Shown: in pieces, positions 44,311 through 52,155 of the stretch
Numbering within the stretch: the first letter of the stretch is position 1
How the letters are laid out: each line of letters opens with the position of its first letter
NCBI GenBank assembly: GCA_958296235.1
Contig: OY282457.1
Span: forward strand, 124,001-188,000
Source: an uncultured Candidatus Binatia bacterium
GTDB lineage: Bacteria > Desulfobacterota > Binatia > Bin18
Direction of reading: 5' to 3'
DNA: 64,000 nt
Translations under genes and position numbers: made by a program
The notes under the pieces: model-generated
Seen by the model: only the letters and a program-made list of their open reading frames with translations
The model's database searches: none
Told to the model about the DNA's origin: nothing

Positions 44311-45645
44311 ATGTCTTCCTTGCCTATTCTTTTCATTATTCTTGACGGGCTGGCCGACCGGCCACAGCCTGGCCTGAATGGAAAAACTCCGCTTGAGGCG
44401 GCCCATACCCCACACCTCGATCAACTGGCCGCCCTCGGCGCTACGGGCTTACTCACGCCGCTCGCGCCCGGTATTCCCCTGGAGAGCGAGACAGCCCACT
44501 TCATTCTGTTTGGCTATGGGTTGGAGACCTTTCCTGGCCGGGCTGCGTTTGAGGCTATTGGCCGGGGTTTTGAGGTGCCGCCCGAGTCCGTCGTGCTGCT
44601 GGCGAGTTTTGCCCAGACAACGGTGATTGACGGCAAAGTGCGTCGAGATGCCCTCTTGTGGGAAAAACGGCAAGCCAGGGACGAGGCGGAGTGCGCCCGG
44701 CTGTGCGCAGCCATTGCCGCGTACGAAACACACGGCCTGCAATTCGGGCTGGCCTCCTGTGGACGCTGTGAAGCCATCCTGACGCTGCGCGGCCATCCGA
44801 GCCGGGATATTACAGATGTCGATCCATTCTATAACAACGCCTATGTTGCGCAGGCTCAACCTCTAGCGGAATCCCCGCACCCACAGCATGCCGCGCGTAC
44901 TGCCGACGCGCTCAACGCCTATCTCGGCTGGGCGCATTGCCAACTCAGCCAGCATCCGCTGAACTGGGAGCGCCAGGCGCGTGGGAGCGCCAGTATCAAT
45001 TTTTTACTTACCAAGTGGGCGGCGGCGCGGCCCGATATTGTGCCGTTTCAGGAGCAAAACGGTCTGCGCGCAGCCAGCATTGAAAACTCTCCGTTGTATG
45101 TCGGAATCGCCCGCGTCTGCGGTATGACACCAGTTACCACCCCACGGGTAGCCGACACGACCGCGGACTTCAGGCAGAAACTACGGACCGCGAACTCCCT
45201 CTTCGCCCAGGGGTATGAATTCGTGCATGTCCATTCCAAGGCCCCGGACGTGGCCGCCCATCACAAAGACCCGCTGGGCAAAATACAGGCCCTTGAGGCG
45301 CTCGATGCTGCGCTCGGTCCGGTTGTCGAGCGCATGACCAATCACGCCGACCTGCTGGTTGTGGTGACCGGCGACCACGCCACGCCGAGCAGTGGGCCGC
45401 TCATCCATTCGGGCGAGGCCGTGCCCATGCTGCTTGCCGGCGGCCCCAATGTCCTGTCTGACCCGGTAAGCACGTTTCATGAACGGGCGGTGATCCGTGG
45501 CGGGCTCGGCCATATCCGTGGGGCGGATGTTATGCCGTTACTGCTCAATACGACCGATCGCATACGTTTATACGGCGTGCGGCATCAAGCCGAAGCCCGG
45601 CCGTATTGGCAGTGGCGGCCCGAACCGTTTCGGGTTAAAGAATGA
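44311..45645 (+). CDS. apgM: 2,3-bisphosphoglycerate-independent phosphoglycerate mutase, ApgM type
   Basis: 444 aa. The alkaline-phosphatase fold shows ILFIILDGLADRPQPGLNGKTPLEAAHTPHLD (first metal Asp), ESETAHFILFGYGLETFPGRAAFEAIGRG, VHVHSKAPDVAAHHKDPLGKI and VVTGDHATPSSGPLIHSGEAVPM, the metal-binding His/Asp clusters of the archaeal-type enzyme. The expected catalytic Ser (often G-Y-D-P) appears as ESETAHF here. It interconverts 3- and 2-phosphoglycerate, complementing pgk. It forms a pair with the NMNAT gene upstream. Confidence 0.85.
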   Translation: MSSLPILFIILDGLADRPQPGLNGKTPLEAAHTPHLDQLAALGATGLLTPLAPGIPLESETAHFILFGYGLETFPGRAAFEAIGRGFEVPPESVVLLASFAQTTVIDGKVRRDALLWEKRQARDEAECARLCAAIAAYETHGLQFGLASCGRCEAILTLRGHPSRDITDVDPFYNNAYVAQAQPLAESPHPQHAARTADALNAYLGWAHCQLSQHPLNWERQARGSASINFLLTKWAAARPDIVPFQEQNGLRAASIENSPLYVGIARVCGMTPVTTPRVADTTADFRQKLRTANSLFAQGYEFVHVHSKAPDVAAHHKDPLGKIQALEALDAALGPVVERMTNHADLLVVVTGDHATPSSGPLIHSGEAVPMLLAGGPNVLSDPVSTFHERAVIRGGLGHIRGADVMPLLLNTTDRIRLYGVRHQAEARPYWQWRPEPFRVKE

Positions 45646-45724
45646 CCGCACGCCTCAGCTTACAAGCTTGGTCATGATATCCGTAACAAACCAACTCAAT
45701 AGCCTCCGGGTCGTGCATGCCTTC

Positions 45725-47522
45725 GGTTTATCCCCGCGTGTGCGGGGGAACCTCAAGGTTATATCCAGCGTAATGGACAGGCTGCGGTCTATCCCCGCGT
45801 GTGCGGGGGAACCCTTCCGCGCCGGGTTCCGCCCGCCTGTCTTGACGGTCTATCCCCGCGTGTGCGGGGGAACCTGACGTGTCGATATACTCGAACATCT
45901 TTTTCAGGGTCTATCCCCGCGTGTGCGGGGGAACCCCTAGGAAAGCATTGTTAGTCTCTACCCCGTCAGGTCTATCCCCGCGTGTGCGGGGGAACCCTAT
46001 GGTGGCTGCTGAGAGACTTTATTCCTGGGGGTCTATCCCCGCGTGTGCGGGGGAACCGCTCAGCAACAAACTCTTCCACGCTCGGCAAGAGGTCTATCCC
46101 CGCGTGTGCGGGGGAACCCCCAGCCGTGCCGGGCAGGCTTCGCCCCCAACAGGTCTATCCCCGCGTGTGCGGGGGAACCTGGGGCTGATATGTCTCCTCG
46201 CCTTATTGACCCGGTCTATCCCCGCGTGTGCGGGGGAACCCCATTCTTCTTTGAGACCAGCTTTTTCCCCAAGGGTCTATCCCCGCGTGTGCGGGGGAAC
46301 CGCGCTAAGGACTGCTCACAGTTGTCGAATGCTAGGTCTATCCCCGCGTGTGCGGGGGAACCCGTAAGGCTAAGGTTTACCTTAAAAAAGGCGTAGGTCT
46401 ATCCCCGCGTGTGCGGGGGAACCGGCGCTAACCGGGGCGGCGCTAACCGGGGCGGCGGGTCTATCCCCGCGTGTGCGGGGGAACCATCTATACCCCTTTT
46501 ACCCTTTTTTTAGGGCGGGGTCTATCCCCGCGTGTGCGGGGGAACCGGCTTCCTCCTTTGTGATCCATAGTGCGCAATAGGTCTATCCCCGCGTGTGCGG
46601 GGGAACCGCCTTGCCCCGCATCGACCCCCTCGGTCCCAAAGGTCTATCCCCGCGTGTGCGGGGGAACCCGGGCTGTATCCTCCTCGGCGGGCTCGACGAG
46701 GGGTCTATCCCCGCGTGTGCGGGGGAACCTAGCCGGTCTGGCCGGGGTTCCCCACCGGCGGCGGTCTATCCCCGCGTGTGCGGGGGAACCCGTCGCAGCC
46801 GGTAGCCTCCAGCAGTCAATGGAGGTCTATCCCCGCGTGTGCGGGGGAACCGCCTTGACGAATTTGCTCTTGATCTTCGAGTCCGGTCTATCCCCGCGTG
46901 TGCGGGGGAACCGACGGGAACGAGTTGATTCTTGATCCCGATGAGGGTCTATCCCCGCGTGTGCGGGGGAACCTCCATTTCCTCTTCTTCTCCTCTATCC
47001 TCCTCAGGTCTATCCCCGCGTGTGCGGGGGAACCCCATTGCGGATTCTATACCACAATAAGTCAATCGGTCTATCCCCGCGTGTGCGGGGGAACCACGTC
47101 GACGCGCGTCAAAGGACGATAGGACAACGGTCTATCCCCGCGTGTGCGGGGGAACCCTGTAGCCTTTCTCGTTCGTCCCGACTGGAAAAGGTCTATCCCC
47201 GCGTGTGCGGGGGAACCGCTTCTGCGTTAAGGAATGATGCTCTTCCATCAGGTCTATCCCCGCGTGTGCGGGGGAACCGATTTGAAACCGTCAATAACCG
47301 GCAAGTCAAAGGGTCTATCCCCGCGTGTGCGGGGGAACCTAGCTTGAACTTGCTCCCATACAGCCCTAACCAGGTCTATCCCCGCGTGTGCGGGGGAACC
47401 GTTTGATGACCTAGATGTCACAACTAGAGAGTAGGTCTATCCCCGCGTGTGCGGGGGAACCCCGCGCGCGTTGGGGATGATTCGGTCTGGCCGCGGTCTA
47501 TCCCCGCGTGTGCGGGGGAACC
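45725..47522 (-). CRISPR. Type I-E CRISPR array, 30 repeats and 29 spacers
   Basis: A 28-nt repeat read on the plus strand as GGTCTATCCCC ... GCGGGGGAACC. On the transcribed minus strand it starts GGTTCCCCC and ends GGGGATAGACC, giving an AUAGACC handle like the AUAAACCG of E. coli I-E. The period is 61 nt throughout except for one 62-nt unit (repeat 12 to 13, at 46396 and 46458), so spacers are 33 nt, one of 34. Transcription runs leftwards from the cas2 side. The leader-distal repeat (45725) has one change (TTTATCC), the usual ageing of a terminal repeat. By my count the first spacer base on the crRNA strand is T 13, C 8, G 8 and A 0 times. Confidence 0.99.
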
Positions 47523-47603
47523 TCTACTGAGTTTATTAGACTTTTTGCCCCTATAAGTCTATTCTCCGGCGTGTAGAGGGACGCCGTTCAGATTATCAAA
47601 GAG
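47523..47603 (-). promoter_or_regulatory. CRISPR leader with an in-register degenerate repeat
   Basis: This 81-bp AT-rich stretch separates cas2 from the first intact repeat. Within it, 47556-47585 (AGTCTATTCTCC ... GAGGGACGCC) is a decayed repeat that starts exactly 61 bp from the first intact repeat at 47495. The sequence between (47523-47555) is spacer-length, AT-rich, and ends with a T-run. The decayed copy keeps GTCTAT and GCGTGT and can still pair TTCTC with GAGGG. The region should hold the leader promoter and adaptation signals. Confidence 0.7.
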
Positions 47604-47909
47604 CTATTTGTCCTGAGTCTGGCGGGTTCGCCGCGACAAAATGAGACCCTCTTGGTCCACTAACTCGACCGGTGGCGACCCCAAGACTCGCACGCCTTGT
47701 CCCCCTGGCTCACGTGGGTCCTGCCACGTCATGACAATAGATTGGCCTCCCAACTCAAGGAACCATTCCTCTATCACCGTCCATATTCGCTCTCTGACGC
47801 TACGAGACAACCTCGGGGCAGTGTACACCCCAGGAGCAATCTCAATCATGCAGGAGGCCAGAAACCCACGGGTACGCGGGGCAACGTCACGTGTCACTAC
47901 TACTGTCAT
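47604..47909 (-). CDS. cas2: CRISPR-associated endonuclease Cas2, subtype I-E
   Basis: 101 aa. MTVVVTRDVAPRTRGFLASCMIEIAPGVYTA and RIWTVIEEWFLELGGQSIVMTW are typical of the Cas2e (CT1978) group. It is the dimeric centre of the Cas1-Cas2 integrase that captures new spacers. Its start lies 23 bp inside the 3' end of cas1, so translation is coupled. The last gene before the leader, it matches the standard I-E order. Confidence 0.95.
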   Translation of the reverse strand: MTVVVTRDVAPRTRGFLASCMIEIAPGVYTAPRLSRSVRERIWTVIEEWFLELGGQSIVMTWQDPREPGGQGVRVLGSPPVELVDQEGLILSRRTRQTQDK

Positions 47910-48768
47910 CGTCGTCCAGCAATTTTATTATCCGATCAATCATTTTCGAGATGAGCCTGGTTTCTCTGAATCGCCGACCCGCCAATCGTCGGACATGCCG
48001 TTCGAGCGGTATCCGGCCATTGTTGTGATGCTGGCCCACTGCCTCAAATGCGACCGGGATGGTGACTTCAGTTCGGTAGAGGTCGGCAATGTCCAGACAA
48101 AAGGCGATAGACGCATCCTCGTGAATAAAGCCCAGGGGCGGCAGTGTTCCGGTTGCGGCTACGGCAACAATAGCCGCGGCTTCGATGGCCGTGGCCGCGT
48201 GGTTGATGGCTTGGTTCGGGGCGTCGGCGATATCCGGGTTTTGTCGGTCGTAGCGGCGTCCATGCCACTCAATGCCATACTTCTGCGCCAGCAGGCTGTA
48301 GGCCGTTTTCATCCGCGCGCCTTCGATCCCTCGCAGGATGGATATGTCCTGTTCGGGCAGCACCTCACCCAAACGCCAAGCGTACATGCGCCGGGCCAGG
48401 CGAAGTCGTGAGCGCATATCGTTCCAGAGTTTTGCCTGGCGGCGCGCTCTTCTCGAATCGTTCGGCCCGAAAGGTTGGGCGCTATACATCCGTACACCGT
48501 CTTCCCCAACAGCGACGAGGCCGGTCCCGTGACGGGCGAGAAGACGGAACACGTCGTGGCTCACGGTTGAGCCCGGTCCCAGCAGGATGAACGAGATATT
48601 CTGAAACGGAATGGCGTAATCGCCGGCAGCCATATCCGGCGACCCGGCGGTCCGAAAATGCAGCGTGCCATCCTCCACGGTGAGATTCCCACGCGCCAGC
48701 CACAGCAGACCGTGGCGGTCGGCGTGCGGAATCCGCGCGGCCTCAAGTCCTAATCTTCCTTTCAGCAC
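47887..48768 (-). CDS. cas1: CRISPR-associated integrase Cas1, subtype I-E
   Basis: 293 aa, GTG start after AAGGGGA. The metal-binding residues of Cas1 are a Glu in LRGIEGARMK, a His in LGFIHEDAS and an Asp in FCLDIADLYR, corresponding to E. coli E141, H208 and D221. It catalyses spacer integration with Cas2. A tail rich in Asp/Ser (LLDDDDSSSDT) is present. A 66-bp gap separates it from cas6e, enough for a separate promoter. Confidence 0.96.
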   Translation of the reverse strand: MLKGRLGLEAARIPHADRHGLLWLARGNLTVEDGTLHFRTAGSPDMAAGDYAIPFQNISFILLGPGSTVSHDVFRLLARHGTGLVAVGEDGVRMYSAQPFGPNDSRRARRQAKLWNDMRSRLRLARRMYAWRLGEVLPEQDISILRGIEGARMKTAYSLLAQKYGIEWHGRRYDRQNPDIADAPNQAINHAATAIEAAAIVAVAATGTLPPLGFIHEDASIAFCLDIADLYRTEVTIPVAFEAVGQHHNNGRIPLERHVRRLAGRRFRETRLISKMIDRIIKLLDDDDSSSDT

Positions 48769-48834
48769 AGCGTCCCCTTGAAATATATGTGATGGCTATA
48801 TTTGCACGGCGGTCCGGCGTGCGGCCAGTCTGCC

Positions 48835-49578
48835 CTAGGCCGGCCGCAGGAGCAACATCCCGTAGCCGTAGGCGCGGTGCCGTCCAATACCTTGGGTCAG
48901 CAAGGCGGTGAAGGCAGCGGCATCAGTAATGGTCAGGACGCCCCGCATGATCGCGTCCGGCCCTTCGCTGTGACAGGCACGAAGCTTACGCACGGCGCGA
49001 GTACGCTGAAATGAGCGTAACTCCGCGGACTCCAACCTCGCGCCGCCTCTGCGGTCGAACTGGTCGGACAACCACTCGCGGTACACTTCTTCACGGCTGT
49101 ACGGCATCTCCTTTTTCGGGTACTGCCTTGCCTTCAGTTGGAAGGCGTCCCGTTCCCTGCCAGGGCGGCCTTCCGCGTTGCGGCTGCGACGCACGACGGG
49201 ACGAATCCGCGTCTCAAAGCCCAGCCGCTTGCCTTCCCGCCACTCCGTCGGCATTGGTTTGCTGTTGATGGTGTGACCGGGGAAGATTTTTGCCTGCAAG
49301 GGATCGGCGTATATGCCTGCCGATTCACGCAAAGCGTCAGCCTCGGTGTGTCCGTAGCCGTACAAAACGCCGCATGCCGCACCGCGCGGCACAATCAAGC
49401 GAAAGGGCTTGGGGGCCAGGTCGCCGAAACATTCGGTGAGCAGACAGTGCATGGCGTGGTCGGCGTCCTGAAGGCGCTTGCCGCCCATCCAGCGCTGAAA
49501 ATTGCGTACCCTGATGTCGGCGCGGATCAGTTGAAGCGGGGCCACCAGCGAATCGGTTGATGTGGCAGTATCCATCAT
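48835..49578 (-). CDS. cas6e: CRISPR RNA endoribonuclease Cas6e (CasE/Cse3)
   Basis: 247 aa from ATG 49578, preceded by AAGGACGAG; the longer open frame to 50022 only overlaps cas5. Two ferredoxin-like folds are expected. The N-terminal PLQLIRADIRVRNFQRWMGG and the C-terminal glycine-rich loop GIGRHRAYGYGMLLLRP are family features. It cuts the repeat hairpin to release crRNAs and stays bound to the 3' stem in Cascade. A catalytic His is expected near the N-terminus; H29 (DADHAMHCLL region) is a candidate. Confidence 0.92.
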   Translation of the reverse strand: MMDTATSTDSLVAPLQLIRADIRVRNFQRWMGGKRLQDADHAMHCLLTECFGDLAPKPFRLIVPRGAACGVLYGYGHTEADALRESAGIYADPLQAKIFPGHTINSKPMPTEWREGKRLGFETRIRPVVRRSRNAEGRPGRERDAFQLKARQYPKKEMPYSREEVYREWLSDQFDRRGGARLESAELRSFQRTRAVRKLRACHSEGPDAIMRGVLTITDAAAFTALLTQGIGRHRAYGYGMLLLRPA

Positions 49579-49579
49579 T

Positions 49580-50326
49580 TTACTCGTCCTTTGCCGTGGA
49601 AAACCGGCTGTGTTCGATAGCGCCTTCGCATACCAGTCGCCCGCCGCCGTGCAGCCCGGATGTCCAGTTACGCTGGTCGGTGAGCATATAGCTGCGACTG
49701 GGAGTGACCTCTGCCTCGCCTTCACCGTCCGGCCAGAGCGCCCGTATGGAGTCCAAATGCGGTGCGTCAGCGGACAGAGGTACGGCCAGCAGCGCTGCCA
49801 GGGCTGTGTCGCCCTGGCTGAAATCGCCGAACAGGGAGCCCGACGGCAGGCACGGCTTGCGTCCGATGAACAGCGGGCGGGCCGGTTCCTGCAAAGCCGT
49901 GGCCAAGTTATCCAGCGTCGGGTTCTCCTCCTCTGGCTCCAGACGCAATGCAACGCGCACCCGCATATCGGTAAAATAGTCTCGGTGGCGTAAGTGGGGC
50001 GCGTCATATGTAGCCGCCCCACCAGCGCGACCTTCAGGGACTCCTCGCGTAGTCCAGCCCTGGTCGTTGCCGCCTAACTGTGCCGTCTGAAAATCGGTGA
50101 GCCTCGCCCTAGTCGCTGGTTCGCGGTCAATACGTGCGGCGAACACCAGCCGGTCTTGCAGGCGTTGGTGCAACTCCCGCTCAATCCGTCGCCAGCCCAG
50201 GGCGTTGGCCAACAGCCCGGTCAGCATGGAGGCCGCCGGAAACCAGCGGATAACGCCGTAATTGTCGATAGTTTCCCCGCCGAAGGCCATGAGTGGAGCT
50301 TCGAGAGACACAATCAGATGGCGCAT
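49580..50326 (-). CDS. cas5: Cascade subunit Cas5e (CasD)
   Basis: 248 aa. RHLIVSLEAPLMAFGGETIDNYGVIRWFPAASMLTGLLANALGW is the Cas5e N-terminus; the FxxPxxSxxxG-like pattern and the C-terminal GEAEVTPSRSYMLTDQRNWTSGLHGG fit the family. It caps the crRNA 5' handle and abuts Cse1. It lies 2 bp after cas7 and 1 bp before cas6e, tightly packed in the operon. Confidence 0.93.
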   Translation of the reverse strand: MRHLIVSLEAPLMAFGGETIDNYGVIRWFPAASMLTGLLANALGWRRIERELHQRLQDRLVFAARIDREPATRARLTDFQTAQLGGNDQGWTTRGVPEGRAGGAATYDAPHLRHRDYFTDMRVRVALRLEPEEENPTLDNLATALQEPARPLFIGRKPCLPSGSLFGDFSQGDTALAALLAVPLSADAPHLDSIRALWPDGEGEAEVTPSRSYMLTDQRNWTSGLHGGGRLVCEGAIEHSRFSTAKDE

Positions 50327-50328
50327 CG

Positions 50329-51498
50329 CTACACCGCCTCACCGTTCAGCACTGCCCGTGACGCCCACGCCGCCAGGTCGTCAAGGCATAGACGTTCGGC
50401 GTTAGGAACGTCACAATCCTCAACCGACATCAGCCGTCGGGCCTCCTTTGCGCCGTAAGCAGCATCCAGTTTGCCTAAGTATTGAGATAGGGCGCTGGTA
50501 GCGACGGCGACCTGAGCCTTAACCGGGCTGCGAAACGCATTCGCCAGGCTGCGCGGTTGGCGTGTCCCCGCCTCAATCAACATCAGGTCAGCGCAGGCAT
50601 AAGGCGCGGTGGAACCGAGTTTTGCGCCGGGCGACACAGTGGCAATCAGATGCACCAGGTGGTCAACCACCTTGCCTGTGAGGTCTTTATCCGCGCTTTC
50701 CCAGGCGCTGGCAGCACAGCCGGTCAGGTTGGACACCAGCCCCGGCACGTCCACGACAACATAGCCATAAAATAGCCCTGCGGTCAGTTCCATGTCGCCG
50801 ATGTGGGCCGCGCCGGCGTCTTCGTCATTCTGCTGCAAGTCATCCACCACCGAGAAGTAGTCGCTCTCGCTTTCTTCCTGATGCACAGTGAAGGCGTGAG
50901 CGACATGAATGGCGGCATCAATGTTGGCCGCAGGGTCGGATGTCACCATGCGTCCGAACAGCGCCCCTACGAGTCCGCCGGGGAGGTCGGCACTCTGTCG
51001 CATTGCGCGGAAATTGTTGCCTTCGCCTTTGCGCGTATGAAACAGGTCTTTCGCAGCAGTCTCGGCGGCTTCGGCGTCATCACGATGTTTGGTGCAAATG
51101 GCGGCGGCTTTATCCCGCAAATACTCCACTTCGGGCCAGCCCAGCAGCAGGGGTTGGCGACCGCTTTCCGAATCGCCTTTGTCGCCGTATACGCCTTTGT
51201 TGAAAGCAGTTTCTACCGCGTCCAGCACTTCGTTAGGAATGTCGCCTGTGTCCCGCAGCGGCTGAATGACTTTTCGCTCAACAACATTTCGGGAGCGCAC
51301 CGCGTCGGGCTCAATGGCAGTCAGCGCAAACTCGTCCTCGGCCACGCGCCAGTGTCGTTTGAGGCACTGCGACGAGATGCGGGTACGCACCGCGTCACCG
51401 AAGGGCATCCGCTTGGCCAGACCGCTGTCGTCGCGGTTCAGCAGCGCGGCGGGATAGGAATGAAGGGTGTGGATTTGCAGAAAACGTGGTGTGGGCAT
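50329..51498 (-). CDS. cas7: Cascade backbone subunit Cas7e (CasC/Cse4)
   Basis: 389 aa; AAAGGAG lies 8 nt before the ATG. RFLQIHTLHSYPAALLNRDDSGLAKRMPFGDAVRTRISSQCLKRHWR is the highly conserved Cas7e opening, where the Arg/Lys residues contact crRNA. ADLPGGLVGALFGRMVTSDPAANIDAAIHVAHAFTVH and SVVDDLQQNDEDAGAAHIGDMELTAGLFYGYV follow. Six copies form the Cascade filament along the guide. A 51-bp gap separates it from cse2. Confidence 0.96.
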   Translation of the reverse strand: MPTPRFLQIHTLHSYPAALLNRDDSGLAKRMPFGDAVRTRISSQCLKRHWRVAEDEFALTAIEPDAVRSRNVVERKVIQPLRDTGDIPNEVLDAVETAFNKGVYGDKGDSESGRQPLLLGWPEVEYLRDKAAAICTKHRDDAEAAETAAKDLFHTRKGEGNNFRAMRQSADLPGGLVGALFGRMVTSDPAANIDAAIHVAHAFTVHQEESESDYFSVVDDLQQNDEDAGAAHIGDMELTAGLFYGYVVVDVPGLVSNLTGCAASAWESADKDLTGKVVDHLVHLIATVSPGAKLGSTAPYACADLMLIEAGTRQPRSLANAFRSPVKAQVAVATSALSQYLGKLDAAYGAKEARRLMSVEDCDVPNAERLCLDDLAAWASRAVLNGEAV

Positions 51499-51549
51499 GG
51501 TGAAAAACTCCTTTGTCTTCTTTCGCTGTTTGTGGATACAGATGCGTCT

Positions 51550-52155
51550 TTACTCGTCGGTCGATTGGGAACTGCGATACTTGGCCTGGTAATAGGCTCG
51601 GGCGATATTCCTGCGGATGTCTTCGGTCCGTTCTTCGTCATAGCCGTCGTTGAGAATAAAGCGGGCCATTTCACTCCAATTAAAAGGCTGGTTGGCAGAG
51701 GCCAGCATCCGAAACAGGCGTGCCAGCAGCGTGCGGAGAATAGAGCCACGTGCCGTCAGCAGCCGATTCAGGCGCGACTCGCTGTAGTACCCGGATTCCC
51801 CCCGTTCGGATTCCCCGCCCAGAAACAGCGCCCGGCCAACTGGTATGATGCCGTTGTGAGCGGTACGGTTTTCGCCGCCCGCGGTCGGGGTCATGAGCGC
51901 GATGCCGTGCAAAATGAGCGCCCATTTGGCTTCCACGGTGGGGTTGCCCAGCAAGTTTCTGCTGGCCATGAGCCGCCAGAACACTGCTGAGTCGGGCGCG
52001 TCCGGGTCCATGCGGCGCAACGCAGCCAAGTCGCCGCGTTGGAAGCCCTCGCCGGCCATCTGCTTGGCGAAGCCGGCAGCAATAACGCCCCAGGACTGGC
52101 GTTCGCCGTCTGCCTTTTGCGCCTCGGATGGAGTAACGTTTGGTGTGTGGGTCAC
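51550..52155 (-). CDS. cse2: Cascade small subunit Cse2 (CasB)
   Basis: 201 aa, GTG start overlapping the cse1 stop by one base. Helical small-subunit features are GDLAALRRMDPDAPDSAVFWRLMASRNL, ENRTAHNGIIPVGRALFLGG, SRLNRLLTARGSILRTLLARLFRMLASANQPFNWSEMARFIL and IARAYYQAKY. It dimerises along the Cas7 filament and stabilises the R-loop. The very tight junction with cse1 shows co-translation. Confidence 0.93.
   Translation of the reverse strand: MTHTPNVTPSEAQKADGERQSWGVIAAGFAKQMAGEGFQRGDLAALRRMDPDAPDSAVFWRLMASRNLLGNPTVEAKWALILHGIALMTPTAGGENRTAHNGIIPVGRALFLGGESERGESGYYSESRLNRLLTARGSILRTLLARLFRMLASANQPFNWSEMARFILNDGYDEERTEDIRRNIARAYYQAKYRSSQSTDE

Noticed and set aside
45720-47410. Long open frames across the CRISPR array (repeating Leu-Ser-Pro-Arg-Val-Arg-Gly-Asn and Ile-Pro-Ala-Cys-Ala-Gly-Glu-Pro)
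   Set aside because: These are translations of the repeat itself in a 61-nt period and have no other coding sign.
50803-51990. 395-codon plus-strand frame over cas7 and cse2
   Set aside because: It lies antisense to two certain Cascade genes and is not like any known protein.
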